Shown here in pieces: positions 37,598 to 46,516 of a stretch of 64,000 bases of DNA. Both the position numbers and the translations under genes were made by a program. The notes beneath the pieces were generated by a model. It had not been told where the DNA came from. It saw only the letters and a program-made list of their open reading frames with translations, and searched no databases. Numbering within the stretch: the stretch's first letter is position 1; every line of letters begins with the position of its first letter. Where the stretch lies: the NCBI GenBank assembly GCA_963728395.1, contig CAVSJJ010000005.1, positions 62,001-126,000 on the forward strand, written 5' to 3'. The DNA is from CAVSJJ01 sp963728395 (GTDB lineage: Bacteria; Actinomycetota; Actinomycetes; Actinomycetales; Dermatophilaceae).

Positions 37598-37636
37598 CGC
37601 CGGTGCCGCCGCTCACCTCCGGCCGCTGACCCGGCA

Positions 37637-37681
37637 TTCGAGGTATTCCGGGGCCCACCAGCGGTATCCGAATACCTCGAA
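37637..37681. repeat. Palindromic repeat family A, single copy (A3)
   Basis: A 45-bp unit with perfect 12-bp arms TTCGAGGTATTC and GAATACCTCGAA, the same family and unit length as 5967-6011. It lies between two convergent genes, where it could act as a bidirectional terminator. Confidence 0.8.
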
Positions 37682-37695
37682 CCCGCGGATGTCGG

Positions 37696-39231
37696 CTAGT
37701 GGTCGCCCGCCATGAGCCGGCCGATCTCGGTGCGGTCGGCGTGCTCGGGATCCATCTCGGCGACGACCTTGCCCGCGTGGATGACGGCGATCCGGTCGGC
37801 CAGGGAGAGGATCTCGTCCAGCTCGGCCGAGACGAGCAGGACCGCCGCACCCGCATCGCGGGCCTCGACGATCCGGCGGTGGATGAACTCGATCGAGCCG
37901 ACGTCGACGCCGCGGGTGGGCTGGGCCGCGACGAGGAGCCGGGGCTTGGCCGACATCTCGCGGGCGACGACGACCTTCTGCTTGTTCCCGCCGGACAGGG
38001 AGCCGGCCGTGGCCGTCGGCCCGGCGGCCCGGATGTCGAACTCGGCGATGAGCTGTTCGGCGTTGGACCGGATGGCGTCGAAGTTGCGCAGCCCCGAGTT
38101 GGAGAAGGGCTCCTCGTCGAACCGGTTGAGGACGAGGTTGTCGGCGAGGGCGTATGCCGAGACCAGACCGTGCCGCTCGCGGTCCTCGGGGATGTGCCCG
38201 ACGCCCGCCGCGTGCGTGGCATAGGGCGAGGCCTTCGTGATGTCCCTGCCGACCAGGTCGATCCGTCCGTCGACCGGCGGCCGCATCCCGGCGATGCACT
38301 CGACGAGCTCGCGCTGGCCGTTGCCCTCGACGCCGGCGACGCCGACGATCTCGCCGGCCCGCACCGTCAGTGAGAAGCCGTCGACGGCCGGGAGATGGCG
38401 GTCGTCCCGCACATGCAGGTCGTCGATCTCGAGGACGACGTCCCCGGGCTTCGCCTCCGGCTTGTCGACCTGGAGGATGACCTCGCGGCCCACCATCATC
38501 GTCGCGAGCTGGCGGGCGTCGGTGTCCCTCGTCGCGACCTCGTCGACGACGGCGCCCTGGCGCAGGACGTAGACGCGGTCCGAGACGGCGAGCACCTCGC
38601 GCAGCTTGTGGGTGATGAAGACGATCGAGGTGCCCTCGTCGGCAAGGGTGCGCATGACGGCGAGGAGCTCGTCGGTCTCCTGCGGGGTCAGCACGGCGGT
38701 CGGCTCGTCGAGGATGAGCAGGTCGACCCGGCGAGAGAGCGCCTTGAGGATCTCGACGCGCTGCTGGGTGCCGACCGGTAGGTCCTCGATCTCGGCGTCG
38801 GGGTCGACGGCGAGCTTGTGCTTGGCGGACAGCTCCCGCACCATCCGCCGGGCGCCCTCGAGGTCGAGGACGACACCGTTGCGGCGGGTCTCGTGCCCGA
38901 GGATCATGTTCTCCGCGACCGTCATGACCGGTACGAGCTGGAAGTGCTGATGCACCATCCCGATGCCCCGGTTGATCGCGTCCTTGGGGTCCTTGATCCG
39001 GGCCTGGTCACCCTTGATCGCGATCGTGCCCTCGTCGGGGCTGATCAGCCCGAAGATCTGTTTGACGAGGGTCGACTTGCCCGCGCCGTTCTCACCGAGC
39101 AGCGCGACGATCTCGCCGGTGTCGACATGCATGCTGATGTCACGGTTGGCGTGGACCGGGCCGAAGGACTTCGACAGGTGGCTGATCTCGAGGAGGCGCT
39201 CCCGGGCGGGGGCGCTCGAGGTGGCGGTCAT
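37696..39231 (-). CDS. ABC transporter ATPase, double-cassette nucleoside/sugar type
   Basis: Energises a BMP-type importer. The 511 residues hold two ABC cassettes. The first has Walker A GENGAGKST, an atypical signature (LPVGTQQRVEI) and Walker B LLILDEP. The second has a degenerate Walker A (GVEGNGQREL, no Lys) with an intact LSGGNKQK signature. This asymmetric pattern is normal for the nucleoside/simple-sugar class. Its ATG overlaps the upstream permease stop (ATGA). It is the last gene of a four-gene importer locus on this strand. Confidence 0.93.
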   Translation of the reverse strand: MTATSSAPARERLLEISHLSKSFGPVHANRDISMHVDTGEIVALLGENGAGKSTLVKQIFGLISPDEGTIAIKGDQARIKDPKDAINRGIGMVHQHFQLVPVMTVAENMILGHETRRNGVVLDLEGARRMVRELSAKHKLAVDPDAEIEDLPVGTQQRVEILKALSRRVDLLILDEPTAVLTPQETDELLAVMRTLADEGTSIVFITHKLREVLAVSDRVYVLRQGAVVDEVATRDTDARQLATMMVGREVILQVDKPEAKPGDVVLEIDDLHVRDDRHLPAVDGFSLTVRAGEIVGVAGVEGNGQRELVECIAGMRPPVDGRIDLVGRDITKASPYATHAAGVGHIPEDRERHGLVSAYALADNLVLNRFDEEPFSNSGLRNFDAIRSNAEQLIAEFDIRAAGPTATAGSLSGGNKQKVVVAREMSAKPRLLVAAQPTRGVDVGSIEFIHRRIVEARDAGAAVLLVSAELDEILSLADRIAVIHAGKVVAEMDPEHADRTEIGRLMAGDH

Positions 39232-40220
39232 GAGCCCTCTCCCTTGACGAACGGCTTGCCCTCGGCCGCGGGTGGCCGGACCCGGCCCGCCGCGGCGGCG
39301 AGCACGACCAGCGTGAGCACGTAGGGCAGCATGTTGATGAACTGCTGGGGGATGTGGACGCCGGCCGCCTGGAGCTGGGAGGCCAGGGCGGAGGTGAAGC
39401 CGAAGAACAGGGCGGCGGACAGCGCCCGCAGCGGGCGCCACGCCCCGAAGATCATGATCGCCAGGGCGAGGAAGCCTCGGCCGGCCGTCATCCCGCGCTC
39501 GAAGCTCGATGTCGCCTCCATCGACAGGTACGCACCGGCGAGACCGGCGAGCGCTCCCGCCAGGGTGACGTTGACCAGCCGCATCCGGATGACGTTGATG
39601 CCGGCGGTGTCGGCGGCGCTGGGGTACTCACCGATGGCCCGGGTCCGCAGCCCCCACCGGGTGCGGAAGAGGCCGAAGTGGACGACGAGGACGATGACGA
39701 GCGTCGACAGCGCGATCGGGCCCGCGATGAAGAACACCGGCCCGATGAGCGGGATCGAGGACAGCCCAGGCACCGTGAAGTTCGGCATGCCGTGCGGCAG
39801 CGTCTTGCCCTGCTTGTAGTAGAAGGACGTGATCCCGGTGGCGACGATGTTGATGACGACACCGGCGATGATCTGGTCCATCTGCCACTTGACGGTCGTC
39901 AGCGCGAGGAAGGCACCCATGAGGATGCCGCCGACGACGCCGGCGACGACGCCCGCGACGAGCGAGCCGGTCGCCGCCGCCGTGAAGAAGCCCGCGAAGG
40001 CCGAGACGAGCATCTGGCCCTCGATGCCGATGTTGATGACACCGGAGCGCTCGCCGACGACCCCGACGAGGGAGGCCAGGACGAGCGGGACGGCCGAGGA
40101 CCAGGCGAAGTCGTACATCGACACCGCGATGTTCTGGTTGACCGCATAGAAGGCGTACGACCCGACGATGACGAGCAGGACGAGCGTCGTCACGCCGCGG
40201 TTGTTCCGGACCCACGTCAT
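39228..40220 (-). CDS. ABC transporter permease (nucleoside/BMP system, second subunit)
   Basis: A 330-residue membrane subunit with about nine helices. The motif GERSGVINIGIEGQML is diagnostic for the second permease of nucleoside-type importers. The start lies one base after the stop of the first permease, and its stop overlaps the ATPase start, so the three are translated together. Confidence 0.92.
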   Translation of the reverse strand: MTWVRNNRGVTTLVLLVIVGSYAFYAVNQNIAVSMYDFAWSSAVPLVLASLVGVVGERSGVINIGIEGQMLVSAFAGFFTAAATGSLVAGVVAGVVGGILMGAFLALTTVKWQMDQIIAGVVINIVATGITSFYYKQGKTLPHGMPNFTVPGLSSIPLIGPVFFIAGPIALSTLVIVLVVHFGLFRTRWGLRTRAIGEYPSAADTAGINVIRMRLVNVTLAGALAGLAGAYLSMEATSSFERGMTAGRGFLALAIMIFGAWRPLRALSAALFFGFTSALASQLQAAGVHIPQQFINMLPYVLTLVVLAAAAGRVRPPAAEGKPFVKGEGS

Positions 40221-40221
40221 G

Positions 40222-41394
40222 TCAGGACCCCCAGCTCGTCGCCATGCCGGAATCGCTGGCGGCGTACCGGCGGAAGATGAGCTTCCCGAGCAACGGAAGT
40301 GAGACGAGCAGCAGGGTGATCGCCATGATGAGGTCGACGATGTCGGGCTGGATGCCGGTGTTGAACTGCAGCGTCGCGGCGCCGGCCCGCAGGACCCCGA
40401 TGAGCAGCGCGGCGGGGATCGTCCCGAGCGGCTTGCCCCGGGCGAGCAGCGCGATCGTGATCCCGTCGAAGCCGATCGCGCCACCGAACCCGGGCTCGTA
40501 GCGCCCGATGACGCCGAGGGCCTGGACCCCACCGGCGAGACCGGCGAACCCACCGGCGAGGAGCATCGCGAGCAGGACCATCCGGTTGAGGTTGATGCCG
40601 GCATACCGCGCGGCGTCCCGGTTCGCGCCGACCGTGCCGAACTTGAAGCCCAGCGTCGTCCGGCGGAACATCCAGCCCACCGCGGCGGCGAAGACCACGG
40701 CGATGATGAACCCGCTCGGGACGACGTCGATGTTGGGCAGCAGCCCCTGCGGCGCCACCTCGGGAGTGTGGGCGGTGCCCTTGTTGTCCGGGGCGTTGAA
40801 CGGGTTGTTGACGAGGTAGTCGATCAGCTGGGCGGCGATCGAGTTGAGCATGATCGTCGCGATGACCTCGTGCACGCCGCGGGTCGTCTTGAGCAGGCCG
40901 GCGATCGAGGCCCAGGCCGCGCCGGCGAGGATGCCGAAGGCCAGCGAGGCGGGGATGAGGACGAGGGCCGGAAGCGCGGCCCCCTTGAACCCCATGACCG
41001 CGGCGGCGAGACCGCCGATCGTCACCTGGCCCTGGCCACCGATGTTGAACAGACCGACTCGCAGCGGGATCGCCACGGCGAGCCCGGCGAGGATGAGCGG
41101 CGTCGCGTTCTGGAGGCTGAGCAGCAGGCCGTCGCGGGTGAACAGCGCGGCGTCGAAGAGGCTCGTGTACGCATAGCTGGGGTTGACGCCCTGGAGGCGG
41201 ATGATGACCGCGCCGATGGAGAAGGCCAGCAGCAGCGCGATGGCGATGACGACGACGCTCTGGTTCTGGATGAGCAGGCCCAGCCCACCGGCCGGTGGCC
41301 GCGGTGCTCCGCCTTGGCCCTGCTCGGGGGGCTCGCTCGCCTCGGGACGCTCCGGGCTCGGTGCCTGGGGCTCGGGGGTTCTGGGTTCGGACAT
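40222..41394 (-). CDS. ABC transporter permease (nucleoside/BMP system, first subunit)
   Basis: A 390-residue membrane subunit with an unusually long cytosolic Pro/Glu-rich N-terminal tail (about 40 residues) before the first helix. The family segment RVGLFNIGGQGQVTIGG is present. It pairs with the next permease to form the channel. A hairpin lies between this gene and the lipoprotein gene upstream, so it is probably expressed at a lower level than the binding protein. Confidence 0.92.
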   Translation of the reverse strand: MSEPRTPEPQAPSPERPEASEPPEQGQGGAPRPPAGGLGLLIQNQSVVVIAIALLLAFSIGAVIIRLQGVNPSYAYTSLFDAALFTRDGLLLSLQNATPLILAGLAVAIPLRVGLFNIGGQGQVTIGGLAAAVMGFKGAALPALVLIPASLAFGILAGAAWASIAGLLKTTRGVHEVIATIMLNSIAAQLIDYLVNNPFNAPDNKGTAHTPEVAPQGLLPNIDVVPSGFIIAVVFAAAVGWMFRRTTLGFKFGTVGANRDAARYAGINLNRMVLLAMLLAGGFAGLAGGVQALGVIGRYEPGFGGAIGFDGITIALLARGKPLGTIPAALLIGVLRAGAATLQFNTGIQPDIVDLIMAITLLLVSLPLLGKLIFRRYAASDSGMATSWGS

Positions 41395-41522
41395 GGCCTA
41401 CCTGTCAGGGCACGCAGGGGTGGGGTGCGGCATGGCTCACCCGGGGTGGCCACGGGGCGGTGGAGATCTGGTGGCGACGGGCCGGGGTGCGGCGCCGACG
41501 CGGGTGCGGGAGGAGACGGACT

Positions 41523-41554
41523 GAGCGGGCGCCTCGGGGATGAGGCGCCCGCTC
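41523..41554 (-). terminator. Hairpin between binding-protein and permease genes (attenuator)
   Basis: A perfect 13-bp stem (41523-41535 and 41542-41554) with a six-base loop, about 80 bp after the lipoprotein stop and 130 bp before the permease start. It would let only part of the transcription pass, as is common for ABC importers that need excess binding protein. Confidence 0.65.
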
Positions 41555-41631
41555 GTCAGACCGCATGAGGTGGACTCTAGCCTTCCGGTGGACGGTTTCC
41601 CACCGGCGCGGGAGCCCTGCGCGATCGACCG

Positions 41632-42696
41632 TCAGCCGAGCGTGACGCCGGTCTTGATCGACCCGTCCTCGAGGCCGGAGACGACCTGGGCGACCTTGTC
41701 CTGGACGTCCTGCGGGATCTTCGAGGCGAAGTCGTGGTACGGCGCGAGGCCGGTGGTACCCACGAAGTTCCCGCCCTCGATCGAGCCGTCCTTGGCCTTC
41801 TGCAGCAGGGTGAAGACACCGTCGGTGATCTTCTTCTCGGCTGAGGTCACCAGGCACGGCTGGGCGTCGGGGAGGGTCCCCCACTGGTCGGTGTCGACAC
41901 CGATGCAGTAGACGCTGGTGCCGGCGCCGTCGGCCTTGGCCACCTGGCCGAGCGCACCGTTACCGGTGTTGCCGCCCGCGCCGAAGATGACATCCGCGCC
42001 CTGGTTGAGCTGCTTCTTGGCCTCGTTGGCGCCCCACACCGGGTCGCTGAAGGCGTTGTCACCGGCGGGGTGGTAGACGGTGGTCGTCTTCACCTTGGGG
42101 TTGGCTGCCTTGGCGCCGTTCTCGTAGCCCTTGGCGTAGCGCTCGACCGGCGGGATCTGCATGCCGAGAACCTGGCCGATCTTGTTCGACGTGGTGAGCA
42201 TGCCCGCGAGGTAGCCCGCGGCATACCCCGCCTCGTCCTCGGGGAAGACGAGACCGGTGAGGTTGTCGACCTTCTCCTGGCTCTGGTCCTGGTCGACACC
42301 GATGAACCGCGTGTCGGGGTTGGCCTTGGCCGCGTCGACGGTGGCGGTCGCCATGTTGAAGCCGACGGTGACGATGACGTCGTACTTGGCGTCGAGGAAC
42401 TGCTTGATGTTGTTCTCGTAGTCCGTCGTCGCGACCGTCTCGATGTACTTGGTCTTCGCACCGAGATCGGTGCCGGCCTTCTGCACGCCCTCCCAGGCGG
42501 ACTGGTTGAACGACTTGTCGTCGATCTTCCCGAGGTCGGTGACGAGGCCGACGCAGAACGTGTCCGCGCTGGAGCAGTCGCCGCTTGCCGAGGTGTTGGA
42601 TCCGCTGGAGCCGCTCGACCCGGTGCTGCCGCCGCAGCCGGCGAGCGCGAGCGCGAGGACCGCCGACGACGCGACGAGGTAACGCTTGGCCTTCAT
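41632..42696 (-). CDS. BMP-family substrate-binding lipoprotein (purine nucleoside importer)
   Basis: The extracellular binding component of the importer. The 354 residues have a lipoprotein signal peptide with lipobox LALAGC (Cys21), a Ser/Gly-rich spacer and a BMP/PnrA fold containing VGLVTDLGKIDDKSFNQSAWEG, the family signature; FIGVDQDQ and FGAGGNTGNGAL lie in the later lobe. Characterised relatives bind purine nucleosides; guanosine or inosine cannot be told apart here. The ATG at 42696 has GGAG at good spacing. The neighbouring deaminase and phosphorylase support nucleoside salvage. Confidence 0.93.
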   Translation of the reverse strand: MKAKRYLVASSAVLALALAGCGGSTGSSGSSGSNTSASGDCSSADTFCVGLVTDLGKIDDKSFNQSAWEGVQKAGTDLGAKTKYIETVATTDYENNIKQFLDAKYDVIVTVGFNMATATVDAAKANPDTRFIGVDQDQSQEKVDNLTGLVFPEDEAGYAAGYLAGMLTTSNKIGQVLGMQIPPVERYAKGYENGAKAANPKVKTTTVYHPAGDNAFSDPVWGANEAKKQLNQGADVIFGAGGNTGNGALGQVAKADGAGTSVYCIGVDTDQWGTLPDAQPCLVTSAEKKITDGVFTLLQKAKDGSIEGGNFVGTTGLAPYHDFASKIPQDVQDKVAQVVSGLEDGSIKTGVTLG

Positions 42697-42798
42697 ATGG
42701 GGTTCTCCTTGCAGGGAAACTGGTGTGCGCACTCTATCCCCGGAAGGTGCGCTCCCGACGCCGCCCCGGGCGTCGTTGCAGGGTCGTTACTGAGGCGT

Positions 42799-43551
42799 TC
42801 ACCACCCTGGTGCGCAGGACCACCCGGCGTCGACGACGAGAGTGGTGCCGGTGATGCCGGAGGCGACTCCTGAGACGAGGAACGCCACGGCGGCGGCCAC
42901 CTCCTCGGCGGCGACCGGGCGGCCCAGTGCGGCCGTCCCGGACCACCGCGACACGCCGTCCGGCCAGTCCCGCGCGAGCCCCTCGCGGTCGATGAGCCCC
43001 GGTGCCACTCCGACGACCCGGATCCCCCGCTTCCCCAGCTCGTATGCCGCCGCCGCGGTGAGGTGGTGCAGCGCGGCCTTGGAGGCGGCATACGGGGCGT
43101 GGCCGGATGCCGGGCGTAGCCCCTCGGTGGACCCGATGGTGACGATGGCGCCGCCGGGAGCCATCCGGGCACCGGCGGCGTGGAGGAGGACGGCGCTCGG
43201 GCGCAGGCCGGCGGCCATCACGGTGTCCCACGTGGCCGCGTCGAGGTCGGCCCACGGGGTGAACTCCTGGCCGGCCTGCCCCAGGACGACGGCGTCGAGC
43301 GGGCCCAGGGCGGCCTCGGCGTCGTCGAGGAGGCCGGCGCAGGCCCGGTCGAGGTCGCCGGCGTCGGGGACGGCGAGGTCGGCACGCACGAGGCGGGCCC
43401 GCCTCCCGGTGGCCTCGACCGCCGCCGCGGCCTGCCGGGCCCCGGTCTCGTCGCTGCGCCAGTGGACGACGACGTCATGCCCGGCCGCGGCGAGGGCGGC
43501 GGCGACGGCGCGGCCCAGGCCGCCGCTCGCGCCGGTGACGAGTGCGGTCAT
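42799..43551 (-). CDS. Short-chain dehydrogenase/reductase
   Basis: A 250-residue Rossmann oxidoreductase. TGASGGLG (residues 6-13) binds the cofactor and YAASK supplies the catalytic Tyr and Lys, with a preceding Ser in IGSTEG. The downstream GIRVVGVAPG segment is typical. The substrate is unknown. The ATG overlaps the stop of the cupin gene (ATGA), so the two are translationally coupled. It sits directly upstream of the importer operon but is separated from it by 102 bp. Confidence 0.88.
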   Translation of the reverse strand: MTALVTGASGGLGRAVAAALAAAGHDVVVHWRSDETGARQAAAAVEATGRRARLVRADLAVPDAGDLDRACAGLLDDAEAALGPLDAVVLGQAGQEFTPWADLDAATWDTVMAAGLRPSAVLLHAAGARMAPGGAIVTIGSTEGLRPASGHAPYAASKAALHHLTAAAAYELGKRGIRVVGVAPGLIDREGLARDWPDGVSRWSGTAALGRPVAAEEVAAAVAFLVSGVASGITGTTLVVDAGWSCAPGW

Positions 43552-43994
43552 CGGGCCGACCTCGTCAGGGCGGTGATCTCGATGGCGTGCTCGGGGTATG
43601 TCGCGAGCAGGCTCGCGCGCTCGCCGAGCGTGAAGTGGTGGTCCTCGAAGGCGGGGGCGCACCAGCAGGCGAAGAGGCTCCAGGCCCCGAGTGTGCGCGC
43701 GCCCTGCCAGGTCCCTCGGGGAACGAGCAGCTGGGGGTGGTCGGCGTCGAGTACGGTCTGCTCGGCGGTGCCGTCGGGGTGCAGGCGGAGCATCGTCAGC
43801 GGGTCACCGTCGAGCCACTGCCACCCCTCGTCGATCTCGAGGCGATGGAGGGCCGAGAACCCGTCCGGGGTATCGGCGACGAGGGCGAGGATGCTCGAGA
43901 GCCCGTCGACCCTCGGGCCCTGCACGAGCCAGCCCCCCTCGCCGGGGATCGGCTCCATGCCGAGCGAGTCGACCAGGTGCGCCGCCGTCCGCAT
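43548..43994 (-). CDS. DUF985 (cupin_5) family protein
   Basis: A 148-residue single-cupin protein. It shows family features such as ALHRLEIDEGWQWLDGDPLTMLRL, VPRGTWQGAR and a C-terminal AFEDHHFTLGERA...EHAIEITALTR. The His residues that could bind a metal are present. I chose the ATG at 43994 because GGAGG lies nine bases upstream; the longer frame runs into the palindromic repeat. It is coupled to the SDR gene. The chemistry of this family is not established. Confidence 0.85.
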   Translation of the reverse strand: MRTAAHLVDSLGMEPIPGEGGWLVQGPRVDGLSSILALVADTPDGFSALHRLEIDEGWQWLDGDPLTMLRLHPDGTAEQTVLDADHPQLLVPRGTWQGARTLGAWSLFACWCAPAFEDHHFTLGERASLLATYPEHAIEITALTRSAR

Positions 43995-44033
43995 CGCCCC
44001 GTCCTCCCTTCCCGCACGTTCTCCGCCCCTCGT

Positions 44034-44063
44034 GCACGAACCTCTGCTAGCAGAGGCTCGTGC
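44034..44063. repeat. Palindromic repeat family C, single copy (C3)
   Basis: A 30-bp palindrome centred on TCTGCTAGCAGA with arms GCACGAACC and GGCTCGTGC (one mismatch). Its right flank contains GGGTGTTGCACC, matching the second dyad seen next to C1, so the repeat unit is probably longer, about 60 bp. It lies between the cupin gene and the amidohydrolase stop. Confidence 0.8.
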
Positions 44064-44143
44064 ATAACGGGGGTGTTGCACCATACCCGCGCTGCAGCAA
44101 CCTGTCCGTCGATCCGTCGATCCGATACGGGGCGCCGGCCGGC

Positions 44144-45532
44144 CTAGGCCCCCCGAGCCGCGCGTCCCGCCACGGCGCCGCGCTCCCGGCAGGCCGCGAG
44201 GAGCTCCCCCGCGTCGACCCGGGTGCTGCGCCGGTTCCGGACGACGAGGTCTCCGTCGACGAGGACATCGGTGACGTCGCCGCGCCCCGCGGCGAAGACG
44301 AGGAGCGCGGCGACATCGTGCACCGGGGTGAGGTGCGGGGCGTCAAGATCGAGCAGGACGACGTCGGCGCGCTTGCCGACCTCGAGCGAGCCGATGAGGT
44401 CATCGAGCCCGAGGGCGCGGGCGCCGTCGATCGTCGCGGCCCGCAGCACCTCCTCGGCGGGGGCGAGGGACGCCTCGCCCGAGGTGAGCCGGGCGAGGAG
44501 CGCCGCCTGGCGCATGACCTGCCACATGTCGAGGTCGTTGGAGCTGGAGCAGCCGTCGGTGCCCAGGCCGAGGCCGATGCCGTCGGCACGCCAGGCCCGC
44601 CAGTCCAGCGCGCCCGAGGCGAGCTTGAGGTTCGAGCCGGGACAGTGGGCGACGGCCGCGCCGGCCCGGGCGGCGAGGGCCCGGTCCGCCTCGTCGAGAT
44701 GGACGCCGTGTCCGAACACGACGGGTATGCCGCGCTCGAGCCACCCGGCGCGGGCCAGCAGCCCGGTGGGGCTGGCGGCATACCGTTCCCGGACCTCGGC
44801 GTTCTCGGCGGCGTTCTCCGACACGTGGGTGGACAGCAGGGACCGGCGGTCCCACCCGGCGACGATGTCGCGCAGCTCGCGCAGGTGCTCGGGCGAGACG
44901 GTGTAGGTGCCGTGCGGAAGGGCGGCGGCCGGAACCGCGGGCCCGCCGATCTCGTCGAGCAGGTCCGGCCAGGCGCGCAGGCCCGCGACCCGCTCCGGCC
45001 AGGTCAGTCCGTCGGGGCCGGGGAAGTCGAAGAAGACCGGTCCCCCGACATGCCGGCTCCCGACGGCGACGGCGCCGCGGTGGGCGGCCTCGTGGTGGAA
45101 GTACATGTCGAGCTGCGTCGTGCAGCCGCCGAACAGGCTCTCCAGCGCCCCGAGGCGGGCGCCGAGCTCGACCGTCTCGGGGTCCATGACCGCGGCCTCG
45201 GCCGCCCAGACCTTCGCGAGGAAGCCCTGCAGGTCGACGTGCTCGGCGAGGCCGCGCAGGAGGGTCATCGGCAGGTGGGTGTGCAGGTTGACCAGGCCGG
45301 GCATGGCGAGAGCACCGCGGCCGTCGATCACGGTCACCCCGGCGGACTCGGCTGCTGGGCTCTCGTCGGCCCGGGCCGGCGACGGCGCCGAGCCGTCGGA
45401 GTGCGCCGCCTCCGGCGTCGTGATGGAGGTGATGACGCCGTCGGTGATCTCGAGGGTGGCATCGCGCAGGACGGTGTCGGCGTCGTCGACGGTGACGAGG
45501 TGGCTGAGGCGTTCGATCCGGATGCGGGTCAT
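44144..45532 (-). CDS. Amidohydrolase, SAH/MTA/guanine-type nucleoside deaminase
   Basis: A 462-residue metal-dependent hydrolase of the TrzN/MtaD/SsnA subfamily. Metal ligands are visible: HTH in NLHTHLPMT, STHVSE, GHGVHLD and LGTDGCSSSNDLDM. The ATG overlaps the stop of the phosphorylase gene (ATGA). Pairing a deaminase of this group with an MTAP-like phosphorylase matches the route in which methylthioadenosine is first deaminated to methylthioinosine and then cleaved to hypoxanthine; the precise substrate is inference. Confidence 0.88.
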   Translation of the reverse strand: MTRIRIERLSHLVTVDDADTVLRDATLEITDGVITSITTPEAAHSDGSAPSPARADESPAAESAGVTVIDGRGALAMPGLVNLHTHLPMTLLRGLAEHVDLQGFLAKVWAAEAAVMDPETVELGARLGALESLFGGCTTQLDMYFHHEAAHRGAVAVGSRHVGGPVFFDFPGPDGLTWPERVAGLRAWPDLLDEIGGPAVPAAALPHGTYTVSPEHLRELRDIVAGWDRRSLLSTHVSENAAENAEVRERYAASPTGLLARAGWLERGIPVVFGHGVHLDEADRALAARAGAAVAHCPGSNLKLASGALDWRAWRADGIGLGLGTDGCSSSNDLDMWQVMRQAALLARLTSGEASLAPAEEVLRAATIDGARALGLDDLIGSLEVGKRADVVLLDLDAPHLTPVHDVAALLVFAAGRGDVTDVLVDGDLVVRNRRSTRVDAGELLAACRERGAVAGRAARGA

Positions 45533-46320
45533 GCCCCGGGGCCCCCGGGCGAGGGGTCGCCGTCGTCGGCGAAGGTCGCCCTGGTGTGGACGAGCTCGTC
45601 GAGGATCGTGAGCACCGTCGTCGTGCTCGTCTCGAGCGCGGCCTCGATGTCGGCCATCGTGATCGGTTCGTCGCTCACGCCGGCGGCTGGGTTGACGACG
45701 AGGCTGATCGCGGCATACCGCAGTCCCGCCTCGGCGGCGAGGGAGACCTCGGGGACCCCGGTCATCCCGGCGACATCGGCACCGGCGAGCCGGGCGAGCC
45801 GGATCTCGGCGGGCGTCTCGAACCGTGGGCCCTCGAAGCAGGCGTAGACCCCGCCGTCGCGGATCGGCTGCCCGGCCCCGGACGCGGCCTCGAGGATCTC
45901 GCGCCGCAGCTCGGGGTGGTATGCCGTGAGCATGTCGGTGTGGACGACCCCCTCGGGCGCCGTGCCGTCGACGAACGTGCCGACCCGCCCCTTCGTGAGG
46001 TCGAGGAAGTCGTCGAGGCAGAGCAGGTCGCCCGGCTCGAGGTCGGGGTCGATGCCGCCGGTGACGTTGACGGCGACGACGTCGCGGCATCCCGCGTCGG
46101 CGAGGGCGCGGATGTTCGCCCGGTAGTTGACCAGGTGCGGGGGCACCGAGTGGCCGGTGCCGTGTCGGGTGAGGAAGACGACGGGATGGCCGTGCCAGGT
46201 GCCGCGGGTCAGCCGGGCCTGACCGTATGCCGTCTCGACCGTCTCGGTGACGGGCTCGTCGAGATCGGCGAGCGAATAGAAGCCGGTGCCGGCGATGATG
46301 CCGAGCGGGGAGGTGCTCAC
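45529..46320 (-). CDS. MTAP/PNP family purine nucleoside phosphorylase (possible methylthioinosine phosphorylase)
   Basis: Cleaves a purine nucleoside with phosphate. The 263 residues have GIIAGTGFY, RHGTGHSVPPHLVNYRANI, CFEGPRFETPAEIR and MTGVPEVSLAAEAGL. The purine-site segment reads VVNPAAG, closer to 6-oxopurine-using relatives than to adenine-specific MTAPs, which fits the deaminase encoded next to it. The GTG at 46320 has TAGCGT ending seven bases upstream, a leaderless-type start. It overlaps the deaminase gene by four bases. Confidence 0.87.
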   Translation of the reverse strand: MSTSPLGIIAGTGFYSLADLDEPVTETVETAYGQARLTRGTWHGHPVVFLTRHGTGHSVPPHLVNYRANIRALADAGCRDVVAVNVTGGIDPDLEPGDLLCLDDFLDLTKGRVGTFVDGTAPEGVVHTDMLTAYHPELRREILEAASGAGQPIRDGGVYACFEGPRFETPAEIRLARLAGADVAGMTGVPEVSLAAEAGLRYAAISLVVNPAAGVSDEPITMADIEAALETSTTTVLTILDELVHTRATFADDGDPSPGGPGA

Positions 46321-46348
46321 CGGCGTCACGCTACCGGTGGTCTCCCTT

Positions 46349-46455
46349 GCGTCCGCGGAAGTGGTCGCCCGGGCGACCGGAAACCCGGACGCACGGGCAG
46401 GGGCGCCGATTGCGTCCGCGGAAGTGGTCGCCCGGGCGACCGGAAACCCGGACGC
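46349..46455. repeat. Palindromic repeat family B, tandem pair (B3, B4)
   Basis: Two identical 44-bp units, 46349-46392 and 46412-46455, each GCGTCCGCGG...CCCGGACGC with nested GGTCGCCCGGGCGACC. The spacer between them is also repeated in part downstream. This divergent region also carries both promoters of the flanking genes. Confidence 0.85.
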
Positions 46456-46516
46456 ACGGGCAGGGGCGGGGAAGGGTAGGGGCGGGGACGGCAGGGGCGG
46501 TGGGAGGATCGACGGC

